Origin: Neobacillus ginsengisoli
Lineage (GTDB): Bacteria; Bacillota; Bacilli; Bacillales_B; DSM-18226
Assembly (NCBI RefSeq): GCF_030813055.1
Contig: NZ_JAUSTW010000008.1
Location: 62,001 to 126,000, forward strand
Length of the DNA: 64,000 nt
Reading direction: 5' to 3'
In this document: positions 1-7,181 of the stretch, piece after piece
Layout of the letters: every line of letters starts with the position of its first letter
Numbering within the stretch: the first letter of the stretch is position 1
The notes under the pieces: model-generated
What the model saw: the letters and a program-made list of their open reading frames with translations, nothing else
Told to the model about the DNA's origin: nothing
The model's database searches: none
Position numbers and translations under genes: made by a program

Positions 1-999
1 TTCATCACTTTAATCATTTCTACCATTGTACTATGGGTCATTAATGCTATTATTCTGCGTGGAATTGAAAGAACAGGCCAGATCAATTTTGTCGCAACTG
101 CAACTAAAGTTATTGGATTCTTGATTTTTATTTGTTTTACCCTGTTTGCGTTTCAAAAAACAAATCTGTTTCCGCTCGTGCAGCCTCGTATAAGCGATAG
201 CGGTGCCCACCTTGGTCTTTTTGGTCAAGTCAACAACGCTGCTGTTACGACACTTTGGGCATTTGTCGGTATCGAATCAGCTGTAATGTTCTCAAAACGT
301 GCACGAAAAATCGCGGACATTAAGAAAGCAACTGTTCTAGGTCTTGTTATTTCATTAGTCATTTATGTAGGTATCACCATGTTAGTCATGGGAAGTTTAA
401 CTCAAACAGAATTAATAAATGCTAACAAACCACTTGTTGATGCGCTGCAAAAAGTTGTTGGCCATAATATTAGTTATGTAATGGCTATTTTCGATCTCAT
501 GTCATTAACAGGTACAACAATCGGTTGGATCTTCTTAAGTGCAGAAGCTCCTTACCAGGCTGCAAAGCAAGGATTATTTCCGCCAATTTTCAGGAAAGAA
601 AACAAAAATGGCGTTCCATCAGCATCGCTAATTATTACGAACGCATTTTCTCAGGTTTTCCTTTTCTTGACGATTTCAGATACACTCAGCAATGCATATA
701 ATTTCGTCGTTCTGGTAGCTACGCTAGCTTACCTTGTTCCTTACGCTGCAACAGCACTTTATCAGGTGAAACTAGTTTTATCGGGAGATACCTATAAGAA
801 CGGTAAGGGACGTGTCGCTGATGGTATCATCTCCGTTCTTGCGACGGTGTATTCCATTTACGTCATTATTGCCGGAACTTCCAATATGAAAACATTCCTG
901 TTGGGAATCGCGTTATACGCTGTAGGTATTATCTTATTCCCTCTATTGATGAAATTGCATATTAAAGAATCAGTAAATGCAGGACATAAAGCTGCATAA
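1..999 (+). CDS. APC-family amino acid permease (arginine/ornithine antiporter-like), 5' end missing
   Basis: The reading frame is open from base 1, so the N-terminal part lies outside the window; about 332 residues are visible. They form a run of hydrophobic segments typical of the C-terminal two thirds of an amino acid-polyamine-organocation (APC) transporter. The stretch with WAFVGIESAVMFSKRAR is the conserved segment of basic amino acid antiporters (ArcD/YvsH type), and GTTIGWIFLSAEAPYQAAKQG follows it. By family it exchanges or imports basic amino acids at the cytoplasmic membrane; the exact substrate cannot be read from this fragment. A strong terminator follows directly, so it ends its transcript. 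Confidence 0.8.
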   Translation, partial: FITLIISTIVLWVINAIILRGIERTGQINFVATATKVIGFLIFICFTLFAFQKTNLFPLVQPRISDSGAHLGLFGQVNNAAVTTLWAFVGIESAVMFSKRARKIADIKKATVLGLVISLVIYVGITMLVMGSLTQTELINANKPLVDALQKVVGHNISYVMAIFDLMSLTGTTIGWIFLSAEAPYQAAKQGLFPPIFRKENKNGVPSASLIITNAFSQVFLFLTISDTLSNAYNFVVLVATLAYLVPYAATALYQVKLVLSGDTYKNGKGRVADGIISVLATVYSIYVIIAGTSNMKTFLLGIALYAVGIILFPLLMKLHIKESVNAGHKAA

Positions 1000-1003
1000 A
1001 ATC

Positions 1004-1030
1004 GAGTGGCCCTTTGGCCGCTCTTTTTTT
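1004..1030 (+). terminator. Rho-independent terminator of the permease gene
   Basis: GAGTGGCC pairs with GGCCGCTC around a CTTT loop (one G-T pair), and a run of seven T follows. It begins four bases after the stop codon. Confidence 0.85.
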
Positions 1031-1148
1031 GTCCGATAGAAAAGCATCACTTTCCTATCTGGCGCAAGTTCAACTACGCCTCTGTCTCCGCCGTTTCGGG
1101 CTCGTCAGTCGGCTAATTTTCTAATGGTGCCTGACACCAAATGGCAAA

Positions 1149-1183
1149 GGAGCCGGTTAATTAAATGTTTGACCGGCTCCTTT
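1149..1183 (-). terminator. Terminator-like hairpin after the nucleotidyltransferase gene
   Basis: GGAGCCGGT and ACCGGCTCC form a 9-bp stem with a long AT-rich loop; the T tail on the minus strand is short. It lies 16 bases beyond the stop of the minus-strand gene. Just left of it, at 1125-1139, is the separate short palindromic word TGGTGCCTGACACCA. Confidence 0.6.
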
Positions 1184-1198
1184 CTATGGAAAACTAGC

Positions 1199-1798
1199 CT
1201 ACACATTGGGATTCCCATTAATAATGGCTTTTTGGTAATCCTCCGGCGTATCTACATCCATTAATACTCCCGGATCATCTACATTGATGTATTTCTTTTC
1301 GAAACCGTTAAGGACCGCACGCAAATTACTTTTTGGATTGGTTTCGAGAATTTTCTGTTTCACTTCGCTTGATAATTTGATGGGGTGACCACCTTTATAA
1401 TTAAAGCTGGGAATCACTACGTTCCCTTTTTGTTTTGCTATTAGCTGGACGGTCTCTTTTTTGACAAGCGGGCAATCTCCGGGTGTTAATAAGAAGGTTG
1501 GGGCATTTACTTCGATGCAGCCCTTTTGAATAGAACTAAACATACCCTGGTTAAAGTTTTCATTATAAACAAACTTTATCTGAAATGAATAGGCATTTTT
1601 GCTGATGATTTTTTCAATTTCCTCTTGGATGATTTCCGCTTGAAACCCAGCTACGATAATTACCCTTCTGAATAATCCTTCAAATTTAGATATCGTTTGC
1701 TCCAACACAGTCATTTGCCCTAGTGGCAAAGTCATTTTAAATGCATTCGCTCGGCTGGAATATCCAGCAGCTAAGATGATTGCTTCAAAGTTATTCAC
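1199..1798 (-). CDS. MobA/MocA-like NTP transferase (molybdopterin nucleotidyltransferase-type)
   Basis: About 199 aa. The N-terminus carries FEAIILAAGYSSRANAFKM, the nucleotide-binding loop (LAAGxSxR...K) of MobA-like NTP transferases, followed by the metal-binding region TPGDCPLV and the C-terminal DVDTPEDY motif common to MocA/MobA-like proteins. These enzymes add CMP or GMP to molybdopterin or work on related sugar nucleotides. The frame is open upstream to 1903, but those residues are low-complexity and hydrophobic, unlike the family; GTG at 1798 gives the normal family length of about 200 aa, though its ribosome site (GGAG) sits very close. No xanthine dehydrogenase or moa/moe genes are in view, so the substrate is open. 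Confidence 0.75.
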   Translation of the reverse strand: MNNFEAIILAAGYSSRANAFKMTLPLGQMTVLEQTISKFEGLFRRVIIVAGFQAEIIQEEIEKIISKNAYSFQIKFVYNENFNQGMFSSIQKGCIEVNAPTFLLTPGDCPLVKKETVQLIAKQKGNVVIPSFNYKGGHPIKLSSEVKQKILETNPKSNLRAVLNGFEKKYINVDDPGVLMDVDTPEDYQKAIINGNPNV

Positions 1799-2180
1799 CT
1801 CCGAGGATAGTTCTTGTCTGCCTTTTATTAATAAGAATATTATTTTACTAATTAATTTGATGACACAACACAAAAAATAATGAAAAAATATACAAAAAAA
1901 CAACTCAAAACCTCGGTTTTCATTGCCTCTGTTGAAAATCCTCGTCCAATTTTAGAATACCCTGTTGGACCAAAGAATTTGTGATCTGTACACCAATAAA
2001 ACCTGCTTAACTGATGAACATAGTATGTTCCTTCTGATGGGTAGCATTACTCTTGATGTTTGCCAGTATATATAATAATCGAATCGTTGCTGGTAACCAC
2101 GTTGATGAGTCCTGCGAAAAGATTCCCGAACCTTCATTGATTTATTAACCAAATATAGATCTGCAGAAAGGGAGGAGAAC

Positions 2181-2948
2181 ATGATTATTCGTGAACGTGA
2201 GCATAGCTTTATTATGATTACTCAACATGACCATGCCAAAATATCAGGGAAAATTGCGGAAAATTGGAAAGGTGATTATTTTTATGGGGTGGAAAGAAAA
2301 GAAGATGTGGTTCTCGGTATTTATGAACATGATCGAGCATGGATCGAACCAGATGCCGCCCCTTTATGGAATAGTAACCAGCAAAAACCGTACTCCTTTG
2401 TGGATTTTCCCCTTGATTTAAAGGTGGCTTATTACAAAAAGGGAATCGATGAAGTAGAAAAAATGAGCCACTATGCATGTCTTCTTTGCAGTTCACATTA
2501 TGCTTCCTTTCTTCAATACGAAGAGAATCCAGTCGGAACGAACTTTGTGGAGGAAGAAATCACAAGAAGGCTGCACCTGTTAAAACAGTGTGGGATATTA
2601 GGTAAGCTGGGGAAGGAAAAGCAGTTACTGTATCATCAAAGTATATTAAAGTTCTGTGACAACCTCTCACTCTATATTTGCTTAAACGAACCGGGAGCAA
2701 AAAAAGAAAAAGAGCATCACTTTTTTCAGAAAGGAATCTCCCCCTCATTCTCATTTGCCAATAATAAACCAATCCAGGTACAATGGACTGATCAAGAAAC
2801 TGTCTCGCTCTCGGTGTCTCCTATGGAGAAAGAAGTACATGTGCAGTTTAGATTTAAGGAAGTTAAAAAAGAAGATATAATTGCGAACGGGCTTATATCA
2901 GCCTATACAAAAACTCCCTATTCCCATACATGTATGATGTTTAGATAA
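2181..2948 (+). CDS. DUF3891 family protein
   Basis: A 255-aa soluble protein without signal peptide. An AAAGGGAGGAGA ribosome site stands 5 bases before ATG 2181; a second in-frame ATG (M12) lies close behind. The protein reads like the DUF3891 family of Bacillaceae: an early QHDHAKISG motif, then YEHDRAWIE and a CLLCSSHYASF region. The conserved His/Asp (HDHA, EHD) and the HY pair suggest a metal-dependent, HD-like hydrolase fold; this is inference from the motif pattern and no activity is known to me. It appears monocistronic. Confidence 0.7.
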   Translation: MIIREREHSFIMITQHDHAKISGKIAENWKGDYFYGVERKEDVVLGIYEHDRAWIEPDAAPLWNSNQQKPYSFVDFPLDLKVAYYKKGIDEVEKMSHYACLLCSSHYASFLQYEENPVGTNFVEEEITRRLHLLKQCGILGKLGKEKQLLYHQSILKFCDNLSLYICLNEPGAKKEKEHHFFQKGISPSFSFANNKPIQVQWTDQETVSLSVSPMEKEVHVQFRFKEVKKEDIIANGLISAYTKTPYSHTCMMFR

Positions 2949-3254
2949 AACTTATTGATGACATCTACCTTTCATTTCAACAATTTCAAAGAATTATTAC
3001 CAATATTCTTGAACGATAATGAAAAATCCTTTATAAAAATAGGCTATGTTAAAGAATAATGTTGATAGTGCACCATTTTTTAAGAAACTACTTTTAGGAG
3101 TTCCTGAATTCACAATTTGCGAATATATTTCATCAAATAAAAAAGCAATAATCCGATTGTCCAACTACTTATAGTGAATCAAACACAACAAAATATAGAT
3201 TGTGTTGTGTTGAAAAAAAACACTGTGAGGCTTTAGGTTTAAAATAAAAAAAAG
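2949..3254. other. Gene-free stretch with one hairpin
   Basis: No gene with a ribosome site is visible. AACACAACA (about 3183) and TGTTGTGTT (about 3205) form an inverted repeat followed by A-rich sequence. A 42-codon frame starting at 3047 has no Shine-Dalgarno sequence and was not called. Confidence 0.4.
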
Positions 3255-3284
3255 CGGTAAAACCACTTGGTTTTATCGTTTTTT
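3255..3284 (+). terminator. Bidirectional terminator
   Basis: CGGTAAAACC pairs with GGTTTTATCG around a short loop; T runs follow on both strands. Confidence 0.75.
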
Positions 3285-3374
3285 ATTATTTAAATTAATA
3301 TGCTGTTAACTCGTTAACATGAAACTATTTTTAGTTGAAAAGATAAATTATCTTAAGTCTTCTCTTTTATACAT

Positions 3375-3406
3375 AAAAAAGATGACATCATCTTTGTCAT
3401 CTTTTT
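3375..3406 (-). terminator. Terminator of the first YjcZ-like gene
   Basis: AAAAAGATGACA pairs with TGTCATCTTTTT; read on the minus strand it ends in a T run about 27 bases after the stop of the YjcZ-like gene. Confidence 0.75.
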
Positions 3407-3432
3407 AATCTTACCGTTTAGTTTATTAAACA

Positions 3433-3564
3433 TTAAATCACACTTGTTAGTACAATAATTAAAAGGATGAACAATACTACTACTAAAACAAAAGTACTGC
3501 CTCCATAAAAGCCACCGCCGTAGCCATAACCGCCACAGCCACCGCCGCCATATCCGAAGCCCAT
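3433..3564 (-). CDS. YjcZ-like sporulation microprotein (43 aa)
   Basis: A 43-aa protein read by hand. It starts [18 protein letters not shown], continues [14 protein letters not shown] and ends with the hydrophobic run ILLIIVLTSVI. This Gly/Tyr-rich head plus single C-terminal membrane segment is the pattern of the YjcZ (tiny TM) sporulation family of Bacillus. The ribosome site GGTGGTGAAAG precedes the ATG. Upstream lies the repeated element with the TTGTCCAATC core (copy A), probably its sporulation promoter. It is almost a duplicate of the gene at 5736-5861. Likely location: forespore or spore envelope membrane (family knowledge). Confidence 0.85.
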   Translation of the reverse strand: MGFGYGGGGCGGYGYGGGFYGGSTFVLVVVLFILLIIVLTSVI

Positions 3565-3609
3565 ATCTTTCACCACCTATCGGAATTCCGAAGAGAATAC
3601 ACTACTATA

Positions 3610-3830
3610 TATATATATTTCTTAAGACAAGAATTGATTGGACAACCGTCATAGTGGTAAGACAAAATTAGCGTTTTATTGAAAAACGCAAAGAAACGTC
3701 TGCAATACATGCAAACGTCTCGTGAAGGAAAAATATCTATGCTGCAGGCTCGGTGGTACTAACAATATATGTCCAAAAAATAAAATTGATTGGACAAGTG
3801 TTGATAAAAGTAAATTTAGTAGGGAATATA
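3610..3830. repeat. Conserved intergenic element, copy A (divergent promoter region)
   Basis: About 220 bp between the minus-strand YjcZ-like gene and the plus-strand His-rich gene. From left to right: TTCTTAAG near 3617-3624 (TATATA-rich side toward YjcZ), GATTGGACAA at 3636-3645, GCAAAGAAACGTCTGC about 3688, GCAAACGTCTCG about 3711, and a second GATTGGACAA at 3788-3797 followed by GTGTTGATAAAAGTAAATTT. The same order of blocks recurs at 5100-5290 and, inverted, at 54985-55200. The two outward motifs suggest one promoter for each flanking gene. Confidence 0.7.
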
Positions 3831-4001
3831 GCCCTTAACTGGATCCTTTTTCTTTTTCTATCCGTCTAATAATCCTCTTTACTAGGTCATAAGATTTTCT
3901 GGGGTTATTACCCATTTTAAGTAAAGATAAGCTCTTTTCCTAGGTAGGGGGCATAGCATGTAATCGACTACACATTCTTCTTTCAAAAAGTAGGTGAAAA
4001 A

Positions 4002-4271
4002 ATGTATCCAGATTTAAGAGACCATTATGGAATGGGATACCACCCCTATACGATGGGATACGGATATCCTTCTTATGGAACGGGATATGGAATGATGGGT
4101 TATCCTTCATACGGAATGGGACACCATGAATACCCATACCATCACTATGGTCATCACCATCACCATCACGGCCACTACCACGGGCATCCACATAATACCC
4201 AGATCCAAACAATGTCGCTTCATATGCCAAGCATGATGCCAGGTATGATGACAAATATGATGCATCATTAA
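4002..4271 (+). CDS. His/Gly/Tyr/Met-rich spore-coat-like protein (89 aa)
   Basis: An 89-aa low-complexity protein, MYPDLRDHYGMGYHPYTMGYG..., with repeated GYPSYGMG-type units (residues 15-45), a His-rich block HHYGHHHHHHGHYHGHPH (47-64) and a Met-rich tail (MPSMMPGMMTNMMHH). The AGGTG ribosome site is 6 bases before the ATG. I know of no enzymatic fold for this composition. Bacillus spore coat and crust proteins are often Tyr/Gly/His-rich, and its promoter side carries the same GATTGGACAA block as the adjacent YjcZ-like gene, so a spore-surface role is likely (inference). The His and Met stretches could also bind metals such as Ni, Zn or Cu. Confidence 0.8.
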   Translation: MYPDLRDHYGMGYHPYTMGYGYPSYGTGYGMMGYPSYGMGHHEYPYHHYGHHHHHHGHYHGHPHNTQIQTMSLHMPSMMPGMMTNMMHH

Positions 4272-4653
4272 AAATCAGAAAGGAACGAGACCGAAACATT
4301 TATTTGCGTGCAAACAGATGGAGTTTTTTGGTTTACACTACTATGTTTATTTAAAAAGTGTATACATGGTGACAAAAATTTTATTTTGTTCATTCAGGAA
4401 ACATCTTTAGATGTTTCCTTTTTAAATTATGACCCACGGAAAGACCACTTGAACTTGCATTAGAATTTATCAAAATGCTTATCGTTACTGATGCATAAGC
4501 TAAATTGTATCCAAAACACATACCACTTTCACATACATTTAGGAGTAGTATGGATACTTTAACCTACTTTCCGGTAGAATACCCAATCTATACGTCAACA
4601 AATGAATAAAATATAAACGATTTAACATTCTGGAGGGAGGTGTCAGGATCAGG
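4272..4653. other. Intergenic stretch with terminator, otherwise nothing recognised
   Basis: It contains the hairpin at 4396-4423. The rest, to the ribosome site GGAGGGAGG at about 4633, shows no open frame worth calling and presumably holds the promoter of the 68-aa gene. Confidence 0.5.
4396..4423 (+). terminator. Terminator of the His-rich gene
   Basis: GGAAACATCT pairs with AGATGTTTCC with a 2-base loop, followed by TTTTT. Confidence 0.8.
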
Positions 4654-4860
4654 ATGTCTGAAAAAAAGAAAAAAGTACTCCGTGTTGATAACTTAATCAT
4701 TCAAGCAGAAAACGTTGAAATTATTGATAATCGACAAGAAGCCCCTATTAAGAATCATCAAGAAGACCGTTTTCCAAGAAGAGACCCATGGGATAATTTT
4801 TTTTGGGGGCGTAAGCCGAGAGAAGCAGTAAAAGAGCAAGAAGGGGAAAAAGAATCATAA
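4654..4860 (+). CDS. Small charged hypothetical protein (68 aa)
   Basis: A 68-aa hydrophilic protein. It begins MSEKKKKVLRVDNLIIQAENV, has a central FPRRDPWDNFFWGRKPRE motif (about residues 43-60) rich in W and F, and a Glu/Lys tail. The strong ribosome site GGAGGGAGGTG lies about 14 bases before the ATG, rather far; a GTG inside that site is in another frame. I do not recognise the family. Its place inside the YjcZ/His-rich cluster suggests a sporulation protein; the VDNLIIQAENV stretch is beta-prone. Convergent with the next YjcZ-like gene, sharing a terminator. Confidence 0.7.
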   Translation: MSEKKKKVLRVDNLIIQAENVEIIDNRQEAPIKNHQEDRFPRRDPWDNFFWGRKPREAVKEQEGEKES

Positions 4861-4920
4861 TTAGTACGATTAGGTAAATAACATCATCCTGTTTTACTAA
4901 TTCAACAATAGGAATCAAAA

Positions 4921-4953
4921 AAAAGGTGACTAGGTTAAAACTAGCCACCTTTT
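4921..4953. terminator. Bidirectional terminator
   Basis: AAAAGGTGACTAG and CTAGCCACCTTTT pair (one mismatch) between convergent genes; T-rich on both sides. Confidence 0.8.
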
Positions 4954-4979
4954 GCTTTTTCGATTCGCTTCAGTACAAT

Positions 4980-5069
4980 TTAATATCTCAAGAAAGAAGC
5001 TCCGATGATTATAAGAAGAATGAACAACACAACAACTAACGCAAAAGAACTTCCCATTGTTCCACCCAT
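4980..5069 (-). CDS. YjcZ-like membrane microprotein (29 aa)
   Basis: A 29-aa protein: MGGTMGSSFALVVVLF followed by ILLIIIGASFLRY. It has the [13 protein letters not shown] membrane segment shared with the other three cluster members, but only a short Gly head. The ribosome site GGGAGGTG lies 8 bases before ATG. Upstream, GATTGGACAA at 5124-5133 (TTGTCCAATC on its own strand) and the TATATATATA block mark copy B of the repeated element. Family knowledge: YjcZ-type sporulation proteins; exact role unknown. Confidence 0.85.
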   Translation of the reverse strand: MGGTMGSSFALVVVLFILLIIIGASFLRY

Positions 5070-5099
5070 ATATAACACCTCCCAGCACTTGCTTATATA

Positions 5100-5290
5100 T
5101 ATAAATTTCTCAAAAGAAGGTTCGATTGGACAACATCAACGATTTGCCTAAAAAATGCAAAGAAACGTCTGAAATTCATGCAAACGTCTCGTGGAGGTGA
5201 AATATATGAATGGTTATGTCTGAATTAATAATAACATATGCACTCTGAATAAAAGTGAATGGACAAGTGTTGATTAAAAGTAAATTAAAC
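5100..5290. repeat. Conserved intergenic element, copy B
   Basis: It repeats the block order of copy A: GATTGGACAA (5124-5133), GCAAAGAAACGTCTG, GCAAACGTCTCGTG, then GAATGGACAAGTGTTGATTA (5257-5276) and GGGGAATATAG. Unlike copy A, no His-rich gene follows on its right; the plus-facing promoter runs into the terminator of a convergent gene, so that half looks orphaned. Confidence 0.7.
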
Positions 5291-5302
5291 GGGGAATATA
5301 GC

Positions 5303-5328
5303 AAAAAAAGGACCTTAACGGCCCTTTT
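5303..5328 (-). terminator. Terminator of the Arg/Phe-rich gene
   Basis: AAAAGGGCC pairs with GGTCCTTTT on the minus strand (one G-T pair), followed by more T. Confidence 0.75.
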
Positions 5329-5367
5329 CTTTTTCGGTTTGTCTTATTTTTCATTAAAATCATTTGC

Positions 5368-5502
5368 TTAAAAGAATCTGCGTCTTCTTTCGAATTCAAA
5401 GCGTCTTCTTCTCTCAATTTCGATTTCAATTGGGAAAAACCGTCTTCTTCTAAAGTCGTCACGAAAAAACAGGTCTCTTCGACCAAATCCGAAAATTGGC
5501 AT
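5368..5502 (-). CDS. Arg/Phe-rich spore-type microprotein (44 aa)
   Basis: A 44-aa protein in a different frame from the longer 70-codon frame on the same strand. It reads MPIFGFGRRDLFFRDDFRRR, then a block FFPIEIEIE, then RRRRFEFERRRRFF. The ribosome site GGAGGATG stands 8 bases before ATG, which decides for this frame. The composition (14 Arg, 11 Phe, alternating IEIEIE) is striking; I know no family. Bacillus genomes carry short Arg-rich proteins near coat genes, and the neighbourhood is YjcZ-like on both sides, so a structural role in the spore surface is a reasonable inference. Confidence 0.75.
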   Translation of the reverse strand: MPIFGFGRRDLFFRDDFRRRRFFPIEIEIERRRRFEFERRRRFF

Positions 5503-5579
5503 TTAATTCATCCTCCATTCATTAAAGAATCTATATGAAAAAGGACTGATTAGCTCAACCTGCCCTTTGTTCCTACAAT

Positions 5580-5657
5580 TTAGTAGCTTATAAAAGAAGT
5601 TCCTACAATGATAAGTAGAATAAACAATACAACGATTAACGCAAAAGCGCTTCCCAT
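5580..5657 (-). CDS. YjcZ-like membrane microprotein (25 aa)
   Basis: A 25-aa protein, [20 protein letters not shown] then SFISY, nearly identical in its membrane segment to the 29-aa protein at 4980-5069 but lacking its first four residues. The ribosome site GGAGGTATTAGGA precedes the ATG. No separate TTGTCCAAT motif was seen directly upstream, so it may be read with the gene at 5736-5861 (79 bp gap). Among the smallest protein genes in the window. Confidence 0.8.
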   Translation of the reverse strand: MGSAFALIVVLFILLIIVGTSFISY

Positions 5658-5735
5658 TCCTAATACCTCCAATAATTGTTTATTTAAATGAACTTTGCTC
5701 AAAGTCCTAAATAATACCGTTTGGTTTATTAAAGA

Positions 5736-5861
5736 TTAACAGAAACTAGAAAGTACGATAATTAACAGAATGAACAATACAACGATTAAAACAAAAGTAC
5801 TGCCTCCATAGAAGCCACCACCGTATCCGTAACCGCCACATCCGCCGTATCCAAAGCCCAT
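5736..5861 (-). CDS. YjcZ-like sporulation microprotein (41 aa)
   Basis: A 41-aa protein: [16 protein letters not shown], then [25 protein letters not shown]. It differs from the 43-aa protein at 3433-3564 by a two-residue shorter Gly head and by its last residues, so the two are recent paralogues. The ribosome site GGTGGTGGAAA precedes ATG. GATTGGACAA at 5935-5944 and TCTAAAAAAAATATAAATA form the promoter side. Beyond that motif only a gene remnant (5922-6098) is found. Confidence 0.85.
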   Translation of the reverse strand: MGFGYGGCGGYGYGGGFYGGSTFVLIVVLFILLIIVLSSFC

Positions 5862-5921
5862 ATTTTCCACCACCTATCGGATTCCAAAAATAAACACTGT
5901 CACTATGTATTTATATTTTTT

Positions 5922-6098
5922 TTAGACAAGGATTGATTGGACAATCATCATGTATTCAATTTCTTTTTCTCTGAAACGGTTATAAGTCTTATCGACATCT
6001 TCAACTTCAAATTGAAGCAAGAATCTTGATTGAGACTCAGCTTCTAACACAATGTGCGGTGTTCCAGTTAAACCATGTTGTCCAACACCATTTGGATT
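5922..6098 (-). pseudogene. Remnant of a VOC/glyoxalase-fold protein
   Basis: A minus-strand open stretch of 58 codons without a start reads NPNGVGQHGLTGTPHIVLEA, followed by FLLQFEVEDVDKTYNRFREK. The FEVEDVDKTYNRF pattern is typical of vicinal-oxygen-chelate (glyoxalase/bleomycin-resistance) proteins. An in-frame stop borders it on the 5' side, and its 3' part runs straight into the GATTGGACAA promoter block of the YjcZ-like gene, so the promoter element seems to have landed in or deleted into this gene. Confidence 0.55.
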
Positions 6099-6482
6099 CT
6101 AGCTTCTTTTCCCCTTATTGAGGGGTATTTTTATTAACATATACAAAGTAATTTCATACATTATAAAAGTTCGAAGATACAAGATCTCATCTGGTACCTT
6201 ATAGGTACCTCAGATTGTAGACAAAAGGCATCCGAATGAGCCCATTCGGATGCCTTTTTGTTGAATTTTTGCTCGTAAGAGCAGAATTCAGACCTATCCT
6301 ACACCTATTTTTACTCCATTTCTGGACTTTTCCATGTCCACTGTTTGTTTAGCAAAATCAAAAAAGACGATTTCTCCCCATTCCCAAGATATTATTACTT
6401 AAATACGTAAAAACATGTTTAATTACAAATAACATTAATTAAATTACAATAAAGTTATTTAAAACTAGAATAGGGTGATACC
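6099..6482. other. Intergenic stretch before the FMN reductase gene
   Basis: It contains a small CCCC...GGGG hairpin followed by TATTTTTATT (6111-6134), a GGTACC-TTATA-GGTACC inverted repeat near 6194-6210, and the strong terminator at 6223-6259. No gene was recognised. Confidence 0.5.
6223..6259. terminator. Strong bidirectional terminator
   Basis: GGCATCCGAATG pairs perfectly with CATTCGGATGCC over a 4-base loop, flanked by AAAA and TTTTT. Confidence 0.85.
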
Positions 6483-7037
6483 ATGAATGAAAACAGAATA
6501 AAAATACTCGCTATTTCAGGAAGTCTACGAAAGAATTCTTCTAATACAAACGTTTTATATGCTATTTCTAATCTGAAATCGGAAAATATTGATTTTCAAT
6601 TTTATGAAGGATTGGAACATCTCCCGTACTTTAGTCCTGAAGCAGATGCAGATGATCCTCCTGCTTCAGTTAAGGACTTACGTGATCAACTTAAACTAGC
6701 TGATGGTGTAATAATTTGTACCCCAGAGTATGCGAGAGGAGTTCCGGGAGTTCTAAAAAATGCTCTTGATTGGGTTGTATCTTCGGGGGAATTTATGAAT
6801 AAACCAGTAGCTGTCATTAGTGCTTCTTCCCGTATTACAGGTGGAGATAAAGCACATGAGTCAATTATGCTTACATTACAGATGATTGAAGCAAAAATCC
6901 CAAAAGAAAGTACCTTGCTAATTGGTTCTGTAGGAACCAAGATCAATAGTAATGCAGAAATCTTAGATTGTACGACGAAAGAACAGTTAAAATCAGTGCT
7001 TAATTCTCTTATCTCATCTATCCGCAGTAATATTTAA
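6483..7037 (+). CDS. NAD(P)H-dependent FMN reductase (flavodoxin-like)
   Basis: 184 aa. GSLRKNSSNT at residues 12-21 is the FMN phosphate-binding loop, and PEYARGVPGVLKNALDWV (about 79-96) is the signature of the NADPH-dependent FMN reductase / chromate-quinone reductase family (PF03358). Members reduce FMN, azo dyes, quinones or chromate in the cytosol and are often redox-stress induced. A TAGGGTGATACC ribosome site precedes the ATG. It stands alone, between a strong terminator upstream and a convergent FAD monooxygenase. Confidence 0.9.
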   Translation: MNENRIKILAISGSLRKNSSNTNVLYAISNLKSENIDFQFYEGLEHLPYFSPEADADDPPASVKDLRDQLKLADGVIICTPEYARGVPGVLKNALDWVVSSGEFMNKPVAVISASSRITGGDKAHESIMLTLQMIEAKIPKESTLLIGSVGTKINSNAEILDCTTKEQLKSVLNSLISSIRSNI

Positions 7038-7090
7038 ATTTTTGTCCCTAATTTTATTTTAATAAAGTCATATTTTTCACAACTTTTTAA

Positions 7091-7118
7091 AATCACCGTT
7101 CGATTGCGAACGGTGATT
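7091..7118. terminator. Hairpin between convergent genes
   Basis: AATCACCGTTCG pairs perfectly with CGAACGGTGATT over a 4-base loop; the T run is better on the minus strand. Confidence 0.7.
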
Positions 7119-7181
7119 CAGCTCGTAACAAATCTCTTTTTCGGAAAGGAATATGAAGAAAAAGAGATATAGCAACCCATA

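Noticed and set aside
3047..3175. 42-codon plus-strand frame (MLKNNVDSAPFFKK...)
   Set aside because: No ribosome site and no recognisable family; may be a remnant but not supportable.
4137..4190. CAT/CAC repeats as a CRISPR or microsatellite
   Set aside because: They are His codons of a gene with a good start; there are no spacers.
5274..5486. 70-codon minus-strand frame over the Arg/Phe-rich gene
   Set aside because: Lacks a ribosome site and runs through the terminator; the frame starting at 5502 has GGAGGATG in place.
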